A stretch of DNA of 64,000 nucleotides from an uncultured Blastocatellia bacterium (GCA_937934745.1 CALGZC010000004.1:1-64000), one strand, 5' to 3'. Numbered from the stretch's first letter, positions 45,022 to 54,939 are shown. Numbers and translations are program-made. The notes: generated by a model from the letters alone, not told the origin.

Positions 45022-45909
45022 TCAGTCGCGCAAGACACGTTGACCGCTGACCCAGGATGGCAGGTTGAGCACCGGGCGGTAATTGCCTTCTTCAAAGCTG
45101 AATTTGAAATAGCCGTCAAAACGCGACACATCGGAAATGCCTTCCCCGCGCGCCAGGGTTGGCATCCGAAAGCGGTCGTTGAACTGTGAGTAATCCACTG
45201 TCACCGAAATCGAGCGGATGTTTTTGAGGTTTTTATCTAAAACCTCCAAGTTGTACATCCCATCAATGGTCAATGTCAGGACTTCACCCTGTTCACTGAG
45301 ATAAACTACGCCGGAGGCTAACGGTACGGTACGTGATCTTGTGCGCGGACGAAATCGAAAGCCCAACTCTCCCTCCCTAGGCGAGGTTGTTGGCTCAAAC
45401 TCGTAGTAGGCAACGCGCTCTGGCGTGAGTGGAAAGAAAATCAGGTCGAAAAAGCCCTGTGCCGAAAGAATTGTCAGCGCTTTGGGGTCAATGCGCCTCT
45501 TGGGCCGGCCGTTATCATCGGTATCGCTCACGATGCGCGTCAGCACCGGATACTGGCCGGTCTCGTCCGGCCGCGTTGCAGGTTCAACAATGACTTCGGT
45601 TTCGCGGCTTTGGCGTTGGCGTCCCGGTGTGTCGCCAATTCGACGCGGTTTTTCGTAGCGTTCGACTACCAATCGCTGCCGATAGGCACAACGATCGCGC
45701 ACGACGGCCGACTGAAACTGATTGCATACAGCCCGGCACACGACCGGTGGAAGATCACGACAGTCATAACTGGGGCTGCCTGGGCACTCGGGACTGAGAA
45801 GCGACGCCCTGCTTGCACTCAGGGCCGGCCGACTTGACGGCGGACTGCTGAGACCCCACAGGACAATAGCCGTAACGACGGTGAACCGGAAACCAACTCC
45901 ATACTTCAT
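45022..45909 (-). CDS. exported protein of unknown function
   Basis: 295 residues. A signal sequence (about 1-30) precedes a Cys-containing segment (CPGSPSYDCRDLPPVVCRAVCNQF, given here only as spaced Cys residues in the first 70 positions), a basic Arg-rich stretch and a C-terminal beta-rich half with GVVYLSEQGEVLTLTIDGMYNLEV. No family recognised. A start four codons earlier (GTG at 45921) is possible; an 8-bp duplication GAGATCAT lies just upstream at 45940-45955. Confidence -1.
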   Translation of the reverse strand: MKYGVGFRFTVVTAIVLWGLSSPPSSRPALSASRASLLSPECPGSPSYDCRDLPPVVCRAVCNQFQSAVVRDRCAYRQRLVVERYEKPRRIGDTPGRQRQSRETEVIVEPATRPDETGQYPVLTRIVSDTDDNGRPKRRIDPKALTILSAQGFFDLIFFPLTPERVAYYEFEPTTSPREGELGFRFRPRTRSRTVPLASGVVYLSEQGEVLTLTIDGMYNLEVLDKNLKNIRSISVTVDYSQFNDRFRMPTLARGEGISDVSRFDGYFKFSFEEGNYRPVLNLPSWVSGQRVLRD

Positions 45910-45963
45910 GGCGTTTTCCACCTCAACAGGCAGGGCTTTGAGATCATGAGATCATGGCGATGC

Positions 45964-45994
45964 TTGACAAGTGCGACCGGCGTTGGCGCATAAA
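45964..45994 (+). promoter_or_regulatory. weak candidate promoter of the zinc-ribbon gene
   Basis: TTGACA at 45964-45969 and CATAAA at 45989-45994 with a 19-base spacer, about 40 bases before the ATG at 46036. The long spacer makes this uncertain. Confidence -1.
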
Positions 45995-46035
45995 GTACGC
46001 CGAAGGCACATCATAGCCAAGTTTGGAGTCGTGTC

Positions 46036-46677
46036 ATGCAGGATCGCACCTACCGCCTCACCTCGGGATTCAACCTCGCTGCCCTGGCCAATGACATTCG
46101 ACATTTTTTCCTGATGCGCGACCACCGCGTGCAGGTTGTGCCGGTCGGCGCGGCCACCGTTGTCCAGGCCGTGCGCGATTCAACGCTGACGACTTTGCTG
46201 GGGCAGTCATCGGCTCTGACGGTACGGTTACAGCCCTTGGGAGACCACCTGGTGGTTGAGGTTGGGACAAGTAAATGGTTGGAAAAAGCTGCCCTGGGTG
46301 TTGTTAGCTACGTCTTGTTGGGTCCGCTGGTGGTGCTGCCGATTGTTGGCGCATTCAATCAGCTCAAACTGGTCGAAGACCTGTGGACGCACCTTGATGC
46401 TTATTTCGCCCAATACCCTGCTGCCGATTGGCAAGCACCGCCTACCCCTTCCTACCGCAGCCAGACCCCATCGCCTCCACCGTCGGACATGCAGGTTTGT
46501 CTTGCCTGTCAAGCACCGATGCCACCGAATGCCGTTTTTTGCTCTCGCTGTGGAGCGCGGGCGTCCGTCGTCCCATACACTCCTGACGGAGGTGCGGCTT
46601 CGACCTGCCCCCAGTGCGGGCTTATCAATCAGATGGGGGCCCGGTTTTGTTCGGGTTGTGGCTACCGATTTCCGTAG
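46036..46677 (+). CDS. membrane-associated protein with double zinc ribbon
   Basis: 213 residues. Residues 1-80 form an alpha/beta region (TSGFNLAALANDIRHFFLMR...VVEVGTSKWLEKAALG), a hydrophobic hairpin at about 85-110 follows, then a Pro-rich linker and two zinc ribbons at the C-terminus (CLACQ...CSRCG and CPQCG...CSGCG). The plan recurs in neighbouring genes that combine zinc ribbons, Pro-rich linkers and membrane segments. Function unknown. Confidence -1.
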   Translation: MQDRTYRLTSGFNLAALANDIRHFFLMRDHRVQVVPVGAATVVQAVRDSTLTTLLGQSSALTVRLQPLGDHLVVEVGTSKWLEKAALGVVSYVLLGPLVVLPIVGAFNQLKLVEDLWTHLDAYFAQYPAADWQAPPTPSYRSQTPSPPPSDMQVCLACQAPMPPNAVFCSRCGARASVVPYTPDGGAASTCPQCGLINQMGARFCSGCGYRFP

Positions 46678-46745
46678 GTTGCCGCAGCGGCTCCTCGAAG
46701 AGGCTTCCTAAGGCAGACCGCCTATCCTGTTCTCTTGTCAGCGCG

Positions 46746-47093
46746 TTACCGAGATGCAAAGTAAAGCCACAGAAAACGAACCAAGCTGACCAGGAAAGAG
46801 ACCGTGCCTACGCCGCCCAGCGCCAGCGCCCACCGTGCACGATGTTGAAGGACGGCCAGGCGGTGCTGCAGATCGGCCGATAACTCGGCGGTTTCCTGAA
46901 GTCTAAGGGTTCCGGCCTGCGCCTGAATCGCCAGGAAAACCGCGATGATGCCCAGAGGAATGGTGCAGAGCCACCCGCTAAGCGCCGAGATGAAGCCCAG
47001 CGTCAGCCCCAGGAAGGCGCGTCCCTCAAGCCAGCCCAGCTCGTGTTGTGCTGTTCCTGGAGGCGAAGTGCCTGTCCAATCTGGTTCTGCCAC
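46746..47093 (-). CDS. small membrane protein, DUF4190-like
   Basis: 115 residues with a hydrophobic segment of about 30 residues (LGLTLGFISALSGWLCTIPLGIIAVFLAIQAQ) and a second near the C-terminus (ALALGGVGTVSFLVSLVRFLWLYF), as in DUF4190-type proteins. It follows the TM2 gene by six bases and is probably translated from the same message. Confidence -1.
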   Translation of the reverse strand: MAEPDWTGTSPPGTAQHELGWLEGRAFLGLTLGFISALSGWLCTIPLGIIAVFLAIQAQAGTLRLQETAELSADLQHRLAVLQHRARWALALGGVGTVSFLVSLVRFLWLYFASR

Positions 47094-47099
47094 GTCGCC

Positions 47100-47477
47100 T
47101 CAAAACCAGCCTCGCCGGCCCTGGACGTACGTGGCCACAAACTCCTGATCCGGCTTGGTCAGGTACATCACGCCCTCCACAAGGCCGATGATCCCGGTGA
47201 TCAGTCCACCGATCCCACAGGTCAGGACGGTGACGCCCAGCATGATCAAGCCCTCAACCGTGTAACCGAGGATAAACTTATGGACGCCGAAACTACCGAG
47301 CAGAATAGCGCAAATGGCAGCCGGAATTTTTTTGTCTGCACCGGGGAGAGAGCCACCGGGAGACGGTGGATACGGTGCCGGTTGGTAAGGAGATGTGGAT
47401 TGTGAGCCATAGGGGCTGGAGAAGATGTTCAGGTTCAGTGCGGCATCAGCGGCGGCCGCCGGACGTATCCGTTGCAT
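47100..47477 (-). CDS. TM2-domain protein
   Basis: 125 residues. A Pro/Ser/Tyr-rich N-terminal half, then a TM2 domain: ADKKIPAAICAILLGSFGVHKFILG, two membrane helices, and the terminal QEFVATYVQG. The ATG at 47477 has AAGGA at seven bases. A decayed second copy lies directly upstream. TM2 proteins are of unknown function in bacteria. Confidence -1.
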   Translation of the reverse strand: MQRIRPAAAADAALNLNIFSSPYGSQSTSPYQPAPYPPSPGGSLPGADKKIPAAICAILLGSFGVHKFILGYTVEGLIMLGVTVLTCGIGGLITGIIGLVEGVMYLTKPDQEFVATYVQGRRGWF

Positions 47478-47564
47478 AAACAATCCTTATCGGTAGAAAA
47501 AAGCTGACGAAGTCAGTCTGTCATACGGCGGGCACCGGTTTCTGAAACCACTGTCGTCCACCGG

Positions 47565-47989
47565 TCAGGTTGCGATGTGATATCGGCGTGGGTTGCCCTC
47601 CGAACCAGGGACGACGCCTTCGATGTAGGTTGCCACAAACTCGGCGTCGCCTTTTGTTTTGTTGTGGCACACCTTCGACCAACCCAATGATCGAGGCGGC
47701 CCTGGGGATGAACAGGATAACAAACCCCAGGTCGCTCAGGTCAGCAGGTCGCTGACAACCCCGAACATAGTACCGCCAACTGTGGCGGCAGCCAGGATGA
47801 TACCTTTCTGCTAGTGGCCAAGGATACCCCTGTGGTCTCCAAAAGTGCTGAGAAAAATGAAGTGCCGAGAACAATGACCGGCAATGCAGCCGGCATTTTT
47901 TGTCCGCTTCTGAACCCTGTCCACCTAGCATCGGTAGTACCGGGAGCGGGTATGATAGTTGTTGGTAGGTGATTGAGATCGTACTCCAT
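47565..47989 (-). pseudogene. decayed copy of the TM2-domain gene
   Basis: Three reading frames together rebuild a TM2 protein: GQKMPAALPVIVLGTS, then in another frame FGDHRGILGH, a TAG stop, QKGIILAAATVGGTMFGVVSDLLT, then IIGLVEGV in a third frame and finally DAEFVATYIEGVVPG. Compared with the intact neighbour this needs at least one in-frame stop and two or more frameshifts. It is a clear relic of a tandem gene duplication. Confidence -1.
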
Positions 47990-48054
47990 AGGGATCTGTA
48001 CGGCGTTGTCAAGCTGTTGCCAAGTCCAACGATTGTCAAGCCTAGCAATCGTCG

Positions 48055-48597
48055 TCACGATAAGCTATTCATAAGCCAGAGAAACAACCAGACCACCGTC
48101 GCCAGCGCTCCCAAAATCAGGCCGGCCAGCGCCATGGATTGCCCTTCGTCAATGCCAAGTCGCCGCAGATCATTTCTTGTTTGTATGCCGATCGCAAGAG
48201 CAATCGGACCTAGCAAACCACAGCAGAGCACACCGAGCAGTCCTAGAATCAGGGCCATCCGTGCCTGTGACTGTAAGCGTGCGGCCACCGCAGGGGGCGT
48301 TGGTTCAGGATGCCAAGCCGTCCCATAGGCTGGAGGCGTATAAGGCGCTGTCGGTGGTGTGAGAGGGCTAAAAGGATCCTGGGGAGGATTCTGGGGGAAG
48401 GCGCCGGTGCCATAGGTCACCGGAGGTGGGTACGACGGCATTTGGTAGGATGGCTGCGGTTGCGTCGGCGCTTCATAGGGGCTGGTGGCGGGGGGAGGGG
48501 CTGCTGCCGTCAAATTTGGATTGGGCGTGCCGCAGTTGAAGCAGGCAGGAACGGCATCATCGTTTAACGCACCGCAGTTGGGGCAGTAGTATGCCAT
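48055..48597 (-). CDS. zinc-ribbon plus DUF4190-like membrane protein
   Basis: 180 residues. An N-terminal zinc ribbon (YYCPNCGALNDDAVPACFNCG), a long Pro/Tyr/Gln-rich linker, then two membrane helices (ALILGLLGVLCCGLLGPIALAIG and LAGLILGALATVVWLFLWLM) typical of DUF4190. It begins five bases after the ABC ATPase gene on the same strand, so the two are likely coupled. Function unknown. Confidence -1.
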   Translation of the reverse strand: MAYYCPNCGALNDDAVPACFNCGTPNPNLTAAAPPPATSPYEAPTQPQPSYQMPSYPPPVTYGTGAFPQNPPQDPFSPLTPPTAPYTPPAYGTAWHPEPTPPAVAARLQSQARMALILGLLGVLCCGLLGPIALAIGIQTRNDLRRLGIDEGQSMALAGLILGALATVVWLFLWLMNSLS

Positions 48598-48602
48598 ATG
48601 CG

Positions 48603-50138
48603 CTAGGCCCCAAAGGTTGAGACGGTCGGCTTGGCACCGGTCATCAGTAACCCTAGCTCGGCGTGTGTTGCCTGGGTCGGATCAACCTCGCCGACAATGC
48701 GTCCTGCGTACATAACCAGTAGCCGGTCACTCAGCGATAACACTTCTTCCAGTTCGGCCGAGACCAGGAGGATGCCGACCCCGGTATCGCGTAATGCCAG
48801 TAACTTGCGGTGAATAAACTCAATGGCCCCGATATCCACGCCACGGGTTGGCTGGGCGACAAGCAAAAGTTTCGGCGGAAGCTCAAATTCACGTCCAACC
48901 ACCAGTTTTTGCTGATTCCCACCCGATAGCGACCGTGATAGCGCCAGTGGGTTCGGCGGGCGCACGTCAAAGTCCCGAAGAATGGTCTGCGTGCGCCGGT
49001 CAATGTACGCACGATCGAAAAAGCCAAACCGCGTTGCCGGCGGTCGGTAATGGTCGCCGAGGATAACATTATCTGCCAGATTGAAGTCGAGCAGAAGCGC
49101 CCGTTTATGCCGGTCTTCAGGAATGTGGGCGACGCCTGCGGCCCGGATGGCGCGCGGCGACAAGCCAAGGATGGAGCGGCCGAGCAGCCGGATGTCACCT
49201 GCGGTCGGTTTGAAGAGACCGGCCACACACTCGATGAGTTCCGATTGGCCGTTGCCTTCGACACCGGCGATACCCACGACTTCGCCCATGCGCACCTGGA
49301 AGGAGACCCCCTGAAGCGCCCGGGTGCCGTTCGGCTTGATCAGCGTCAGATGGTCAACTTCGAGCAGGAGATCTTTGGGGTGGGCCGGCGTCTTCTCAAC
49401 CCGTAAGAGCACTTCACGTCCCACCATCAGGCGTGCGAGTTCTTCGGCGGACGTCCGGCATGTTTCAACCTCACCGACAACTTTGCCGTCGCGCATGATG
49501 GTCACCCGGTCTGACAACGCCAGCACTTCGTTCAGTTTGTGGGTGATGATGATGATGGTTTTACCTTGCGTGCGGAGTGCGCGCAGCACGGCAAACAGTT
49601 CTTCTACCTCCGGAGGCGTGAGAACGGCCGTCGGCTCATCGAGAATCAGAATGTCTGCGCCACGGTACAGCGTTTTGAGAATCTCAACGCGCTGCTGCTC
49701 CCCAACAGAAAGATCGCTGATACGTGCATCAGGATCGGCCCGGAGCCGATATTGCTCGCACAAACCGAGTAGTTTTTGTCGTGCACCGGCGTAGTTCACC
49801 GTCAAACCCACGCGCGGTTCTGCCCCGAGGACGATGTTTTCCAACACCGTCAGCGTTGGGACAAGCATGAAGTGCTGGTGAACCATGCCGAGTCCGGCCA
49901 CAATGGCATCGCGTGGGGAGGCAAAACGGATTGGCTGCCCGTGAAGCAAAATTTCACCTGCGTCCGGTGTATAAAGACCGTACAGGATGTTCATCGCCGT
50001 GGACTTACCGGCGCCGTTCTCGCCGATGACGGCGTGGATACTATGCGGAGCAATCGTCAGGGTGATGGCGTCATTGGCGACTATCGGGCCAAAGCGCTTA
50101 GTGACGCCACGCATTTCAACGGCCGGCGGATGATCCAT
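48603..50138 (-). CDS. ABC transporter ATP-binding protein, simple sugar/nucleoside (YufO/RbsA-like) type
   Basis: 511 residues with two ATPase domains. First: Walker [13 protein letters not shown], signature [12 protein letters not shown], Walker [14 protein letters not shown]. Second: degenerate Walker [15 protein letters not shown], signature [14 protein letters not shown], and [10 protein letters not shown]. This double-domain form energises importers of nucleosides or sugars that use BmpA/RbsB-like binding proteins. The two permeases and the binding protein expected next to it are absent; instead a zinc-ribbon membrane gene follows. The ATG at 50138 is set by homology; the longer upstream frame is a shadow of the tRNA. 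Confidence -1.
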   Translation of the reverse strand: MDHPPAVEMRGVTKRFGPIVANDAITLTIAPHSIHAVIGENGAGKSTAMNILYGLYTPDAGEILLHGQPIRFASPRDAIVAGLGMVHQHFMLVPTLTVLENIVLGAEPRVGLTVNYAGARQKLLGLCEQYRLRADPDARISDLSVGEQQRVEILKTLYRGADILILDEPTAVLTPPEVEELFAVLRALRTQGKTIIIITHKLNEVLALSDRVTIMRDGKVVGEVETCRTSAEELARLMVGREVLLRVEKTPAHPKDLLLEVDHLTLIKPNGTRALQGVSFQVRMGEVVGIAGVEGNGQSELIECVAGLFKPTAGDIRLLGRSILGLSPRAIRAAGVAHIPEDRHKRALLLDFNLADNVILGDHYRPPATRFGFFDRAYIDRRTQTILRDFDVRPPNPLALSRSLSGGNQQKLVVGREFELPPKLLLVAQPTRGVDIGAIEFIHRKLLALRDTGVGILLVSAELEEVLSLSDRLLVMYAGRIVGEVDPTQATHAELGLLMTGAKPTVSTFGA

Positions 50139-50184
50139 AACAACGCGAGAGGGCGTATAAGAATGGGCCCGTGCCACATACAAG

Positions 50185-50261
<77 letters not shown>

Positions 50262-50357
50262 AACCGAGGAGAGAGGCACGAAGGTAGCTTGGTTTCCCGG
50301 AAAAAGCAAGCCGTATGGTTTTCAGCCCGTAGTTTTCAGGTTTCCAACCGGCAGTTT

Positions 50358-50858
50358 TCAGGCCGTGGTGAGTTCCTCTACCCGTGCCGATTGAATGACC
50401 ACCGGTTTCAGTGGCCGATCCTGGGCGTTGGTCGGCGTTTCGGCAATTGCATCCACGACGTCCTGCCCAGAGACAACGCGCCCGAAAATGGTGTAGTTGG
50501 GGGGGAGGGCGCATTGCTTGTGCATGATGAAAAACTGACTGCCATTCGTATTCGGTCCACGATTCGCCATGGCAACGACGCCCGGCACGTAGCCTCTCCG
50601 GTACAGGGGGGAGTTCGGGTTGATTTCGTCGGCGAACTCCCGCCCAAACGCAGATTCACCCCCCGCACCCGTCCCGGTCGGATCGCCGCCCTGGATCATA
50701 AAGCCACGAATCACACGGTGAAACGTAACATTGGTGTAGTAGCCAGAATTGGCCAGCAGGGTGAAATTTTCGACGGTTTTGGGAGCGTCTTCGGGGAGCA
50801 GTTCAAATCGAATCTCACCGTAGTTTGTAGTCAGCGTGGCGATGAGCTTGGCGGCCAT
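50358..50858 (-). CDS. peptidyl-prolyl cis-trans isomerase, cyclophilin type, cytoplasmic
   Basis: 166 residues, one cyclophilin domain: VENFTLLANSGYYTNVTFHRVIRGFMIQGGDPTGTG with the catalytic Arg, SQFFIMHKQC, and YTIFGRVVSGQDVVDAI. No signal sequence. It accelerates proline isomerisation during folding. The next gene on the same strand is a lipoprotein version, 57 bases away, presumably from duplication. Three copies of GTTTTCAG lie around its stop codon. Confidence -1.
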   Translation of the reverse strand: MAAKLIATLTTNYGEIRFELLPEDAPKTVENFTLLANSGYYTNVTFHRVIRGFMIQGGDPTGTGAGGESAFGREFADEINPNSPLYRRGYVPGVVAMANRGPNTNGSQFFIMHKQCALPPNYTIFGRVVSGQDVVDAIAETPTNAQDRPLKPVVIQSARVEELTTA

Positions 50859-50915
50859 GCCGGGTGTCCTTTCCTGAGTAAAGATACCGAAGCATACCCC
50901 AAGCCCATCGTCCTG

Positions 50916-51587
50916 TCACAACTCGGTGACGGTAGCCGAGATGATCCGCACCGGCGTGATGGGTTTATCGTTAGGGCCGGTCGGCGTTTCGGCAATCGCA
51001 TCCACAACGTCCTGTCCTTCAAGGACCCGCCCGAAGATGGTGTAGGACGGTGGCAGTTGATAATCGCGGTGCATGATGAAGAACTGACTGGTGTTTGTGT
51101 TCGGCCCGCGATTGGCCATCGCCACAATCCCGGCCTTGTAGCCGGCCAGATACAAAGGTGATTTGGGGTCAATTTCATCGGCGAATTCACCGCCAAAGGC
51201 CGACTCCCCGCCGGTGCCGTCGCCTCGTGGATCGCCGGTCTGGATCATGAAACCTTTGATAACGCGGTGGAACGTCAATCCGTTGTAGTATTTGCGTTCT
51301 GCGAGTAGGCGAAAGTTTTCGCACGTTTTGGGCGCGTTCTCAGGCAAGAGTTCAAAGCGAATCCGCCCCTTGGAAGTTTCTAACGTTGCCACCAACCGTT
51401 TTGCCGGATTGTTGGGGGGCGTATTGTCGGCAGGTGGAGTCGGGGCTGTTGCCCCTGGTGCGGGCGGTGCCGGTGGTGGCGGCGTGGTACACGCGCCGGT
51501 TAGGACTGCCAGGATCAATCCAATGGCGTATAGCAACCGGTGTGGCGCGCAGGTACGCCTCTGTGTGGGAGGAAACCAAGCCATCAT
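50916..51587 (-). CDS. cyclophilin-type peptidyl-prolyl isomerase, lipoprotein
   Basis: 223 residues. A basic N-terminus and hydrophobic segment end in the lipobox LTGAC (Cys33), followed by a Pro/Ala/Thr-rich linker and a cyclophilin domain (HRVIKGFMIQTGDPRGDG, SQFFIMHRDY, FGRVLEGQDVVDAI) close to that of the downstream neighbour. It should act as an envelope folding catalyst anchored by lipid. Divergent from the CHAT gene. Confidence -1.
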   Translation of the reverse strand: MMAWFPPTQRRTCAPHRLLYAIGLILAVLTGACTTPPPPAPPAPGATAPTPPADNTPPNNPAKRLVATLETSKGRIRFELLPENAPKTCENFRLLAERKYYNGLTFHRVIKGFMIQTGDPRGDGTGGESAFGGEFADEIDPKSPLYLAGYKAGIVAMANRGPNTNTSQFFIMHRDYQLPPSYTIFGRVLEGQDVVDAIAETPTGPNDKPITPVRIISATVTEL

Positions 51588-51604
51588 AGGTCAAACAGTC
51601 GTTT

Positions 51605-51630
51605 TTCGTCGCTGACATTCGTCGCTGACA
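51605..51630. repeat. 13-bp perfect tandem duplication between divergent genes
   Basis: TTCGTCGCTGACA at 51605-51617 and again at 51618-51630, between the lipoprotein cyclophilin and CHAT genes. As a direct repeat of about one helical turn and a bit, it could be an operator or simply a slippage product. Confidence -1.
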
Positions 51631-51726
51631 GTAGTATTCAATTGATGTTATCCCTCGCGGTGAGCACGCATGTATTGGCACGTACTGCGATTGATATGCA
51701 ACGCCGGGCAGTGGGTTTCCAGAAAC

Positions 51727-54700
51727 ATGGACGGCTTCCGGCTGTTGTTGGCGCCGATGTTGCTACTGACGCTTGCTGCCTGCCCAGGGTCGCCGTCCGA
51801 CTCTGCTGACGTGTGGCCCTGCCAACAGCAGTGGCCGGTCGCGTCACCTCATGGATTTCGTCTGTCGGGCGTGCCGACGCCGCCAGACACCGGCGCGAAC
51901 AGCCTAGATGCCGCCAAGGCAGCGGCCGTCACCGCCGCCATTGCCGCAGCAACTGGGTTGACGCCGGCACAACGTGACCATGCCCAACTGTGGCGGGATA
52001 TTGCCGTTGGTGACATCCCGGCTGCCCGCCGCCGGCTTGCCACTACCGTGTCCCAGGATGATCGGGCCTGGCTGAATGACCGTGCAGTCGCCCAGGCCGA
52101 ATGGGCTTTGTATTCGGGGCGGCCGGAAGATTTTGAAGCTGCCCTTCAGGCGTGGAACGCAGCGCTTCATGACCCAATCTGGGCGGAGACGGCGCATTTT
52201 AACCGGGCACTTTTGTTCCGGCATCTAGGACTTGCCTCCCGCGCCGAAACCGAGTGGGTGCATTATCTTGTGCGCTATCCTTCAGGCGGCTGGGCGGTGC
52301 CTGCCCGCCGCCACCTAGCCGACCTGACGCAGCAACCACCGGACATTACTGAGTTGTGGGCAACGTTTGGAACCCTTGCTACCCGGCCGGACGCACCGGC
52401 TCTGGCGACGTTTCTCGCCGACCATCTCGGCCGTCTCATCGGTGAGGGTGCGGCCTCACTTGCCGAGGGTATGTTGCTCTCCGGCAACGAACAAGACCTC
52501 GCACGGTTGCGACAGATGGCGGAAATTGCACGTCGGCAGGCCGGGGAACGGTGGGTCGGTGATCTCGTTGAAGCACTCGACGGTATTCGCGGAAGTCACC
52601 GCACGACAGCCTGGTTAGCTGCCCGCCGAGTTTTACTCAGCGCCCGTCAGCTCTATCCTGTAGAAGGAAAGCCAACCGCGGCCGAACCACTGTACACTCA
52701 GGCGTGCGAACAGTTTTTGGCACTCGGCGACCGAGCAAGTGCGGTAGAAGCCAAATTAGGGCTGGTCTATTGCGCCGTTCAAAAGCCCGATGTCGCGCTG
52801 CTTGATCGCCTTAGTGCTGCGTTGTTAGCGACGGCACAGACGCAGTGCTACGTGCGGCTGGAGGGGCAGGCGCGTCGCATACGGGCACAACTTGCCTTGC
52901 GTCAAGCCAATGCGCCCCTGGCTGCCGCCCAGTGTCGTGCTGCTCTAACGTGCTTCCAAAAACTTGCCGATTGGGAAGAATACCAACGCACACTCCTCAT
53001 CCTCGGCGACGCTTATGAGCGCCAGGGGCGAACGGCAGCCGCCATAGCGGCGCTGCGGGAACTCCTGCAGGTCGGATTACGATGGGGAACAAATCCGCGC
53101 CGCCGGTCACAAGCCTGCGCTTTTGCAGCTCGCACGTGTGCTGCCGCCGGGGCATTTGAAACTGGTTTGGCATTTGCCGAAGAAGCGCGAATAACGGCAG
53201 AAGGGCAAACGTTTCCCGCCTTTCAGCTCGATGCTGAGACTTTGCTGGCGGTGCTCAATGTGCGGTTGGGACGGCAGAGCGACGCGGCATCGGCACTGGA
53301 GCGCGCCGAACGTATCTTTGCCGGTGTCACCGACCCGCGCATGCAGGCTGTGCTGGCGCTGGATTTTCTGCCGACAGCTGCTTGGTGCCGCCTGGAATTG
53401 GGAGAGCCAATGGCAGCCTTGAGCCTGTGTGCCAAAGCGACCCAAGCGCTGCGCGCCGGGCAGCACGACGCCTATTGGCCGGTCGTGGAAGGCGTGCGCG
53501 GTGCAGCCTATGCCGCGCTCGGCGACGACCTGGCTGCCGAAGTGGCGCTTGCCCGGGGAATTCGTCGGTTGGAAGGGTTACGCCGCCGGTTGACCCGGAC
53601 ACCGGATCGGCAGCGTTTTTTTCACCGCTATGCCGAGTTGTACGAACAGATGGCGCGTCTTAACCTGCGCCGCGGGCGTCCGGCCGAGTCGTTGGTGTGG
53701 TTTGAGCGGGCACGCATCCAAACCCTCCTCGACCGCCGAGGTCGCCATTCGGACAGCGGTCGGGTATCCATCCGTGCCGTGCAGCGAGCCTTACCGGCCG
53801 GCCTCGTCGTTGTCGCCTATGCCGTCGGAGCAAACCAAACTGAAGGTTTTGTCTTTGACCGGCAGGCGTTCCGCCACCGGACACTACCCGTAACCCGCGA
53901 ACAACTCACGCGGCTGACAGACGCGCTATTGCGGGGGCTTGCCGGGTCGGCCGACAGTATCGAACCGCTGCGCCAAGCGGGACAAGCGTTAGAAGTTGAA
54001 CTCTTGTCGCCACTGGGTGTGACCGACAACCGTCTGACTTGTCTGGTCATCGTGCCCGATGGCCCACTGTGCAGCTTGCCCTGGGGCGCACTGTGTGACG
54101 CGCGGGGGCAGTGGCTGGTGGAGCGAACGCCGATCTCGATCTGTCCGAGTCTTCTGGCGTTAGTGCAGGCACTCAAGGCACAGACAGCGGAATCCGAACG
54201 ACTGCCACCTACCCTGCTGGTTGCCGACCCGGACATCATCCCCGACCCTGAAACAGAGGTTTTGCCGCCGCTGACCGGCGCACGGGATGAAGTCACCTGT
54301 CTCCGAGCCCTTTTGGGGGCGACGCCGTTGACATTGGTCGGCAGGCAGGCAACCAAGGCAACATTGTTAGCCGCGCTGCGTACCGTCAGGCAGGCGCATC
54401 TGGCCGTTCACGGAACGGCCGACGGCGCAGAGCCACTGCGGGCGACGCTGCATTTAGCGCCCGACGGCGACAATGACGGACGGCTGACGGCCGCCGAGGT
54501 GTATGAACAAGATTTTCCCCAACTCCGCCTGGTGACCTTGTCGGCCTGTGAGTCGGGCCTGGGTGTGCCGCTGCGCGGAGAAGGGGCGACCGGGCTGGGA
54601 CAGGCGTTCCTGGCAGCAGGTGCCGCGAGTGTGGTCGCTACCCTTGGACGGGTGGAGGACCGTTTCATGCGTGAGCTGATGTGTACGTTTTATGCCGCGT

Positions 54701-54807
54701 TACAGGCAGGGGCGAGTCCGGCGGCTGCCCTGCGAAGCGCGCAGTTGGCGCATATCGGATACGGGCCGGGCGCGTGGGCATTGGTGATCGCGCTGGGAGC
54801 ACCGTAG
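51727..54807 (+). CDS. TPR-CHAT protease-like lipoprotein
   Basis: 1026 residues. The signal peptide ends in the lipobox LTLAAC (Cys19), so the protein is probably lipid-anchored in the envelope. Residues 80-650 are helical repeats of TPR type (for example QRTLLILGDAYERQGRTAAA, AALSLCAKATQAL). Residues 700-1026 form a CHAT (caspase-like) domain: VIVPDGPLCSLPWGAL, catalytic His895 in LAVHGTADG and Cys941 in LSACESGLGVPLRGEGATG, ending AAGAASVVATLG. The catalytic dyad is intact. CHAT proteases cut specific partners, some in defence systems; TPR-CHAT proteins are also common in multicellular or surface-living bacteria with unknown roles. An in-frame ATG at 51670 lies upstream, but the signal peptide decides for 51727. 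Confidence -1.
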   Translation: MDGFRLLLAPMLLLTLAACPGSPSDSADVWPCQQQWPVASPHGFRLSGVPTPPDTGANSLDAAKAAAVTAAIAAATGLTPAQRDHAQLWRDIAVGDIPAARRRLATTVSQDDRAWLNDRAVAQAEWALYSGRPEDFEAALQAWNAALHDPIWAETAHFNRALLFRHLGLASRAETEWVHYLVRYPSGGWAVPARRHLADLTQQPPDITELWATFGTLATRPDAPALATFLADHLGRLIGEGAASLAEGMLLSGNEQDLARLRQMAEIARRQAGERWVGDLVEALDGIRGSHRTTAWLAARRVLLSARQLYPVEGKPTAAEPLYTQACEQFLALGDRASAVEAKLGLVYCAVQKPDVALLDRLSAALLATAQTQCYVRLEGQARRIRAQLALRQANAPLAAAQCRAALTCFQKLADWEEYQRTLLILGDAYERQGRTAAAIAALRELLQVGLRWGTNPRRRSQACAFAARTCAAAGAFETGLAFAEEARITAEGQTFPAFQLDAETLLAVLNVRLGRQSDAASALERAERIFAGVTDPRMQAVLALDFLPTAAWCRLELGEPMAALSLCAKATQALRAGQHDAYWPVVEGVRGAAYAALGDDLAAEVALARGIRRLEGLRRRLTRTPDRQRFFHRYAELYEQMARLNLRRGRPAESLVWFERARIQTLLDRRGRHSDSGRVSIRAVQRALPAGLVVVAYAVGANQTEGFVFDRQAFRHRTLPVTREQLTRLTDALLRGLAGSADSIEPLRQAGQALEVELLSPLGVTDNRLTCLVIVPDGPLCSLPWGALCDARGQWLVERTPISICPSLLALVQALKAQTAESERLPPTLLVADPDIIPDPETEVLPPLTGARDEVTCLRALLGATPLTLVGRQATKATLLAALRTVRQAHLAVHGTADGAEPLRATLHLAPDGDNDGRLTAAEVYEQDFPQLRLVTLSACESGLGVPLRGEGATGLGQAFLAAGAASVVATLGRVEDRFMRELMCTFYAALQAGASPAAALRSAQLAHIGYGPGAWALVIALGAP

Positions 54808-54939
54808 CGGCTATGTCAGATCAGTGTTTCAGACTTACCGGAAAGCGTGGCCGCGATGTACGTTACGAAGTAGGGTTCTACAGATGAACGGCGTCCCTGC
54901 CACCTTCTATGCACTCCAGGCACTGGAGGCACAGCGCGT

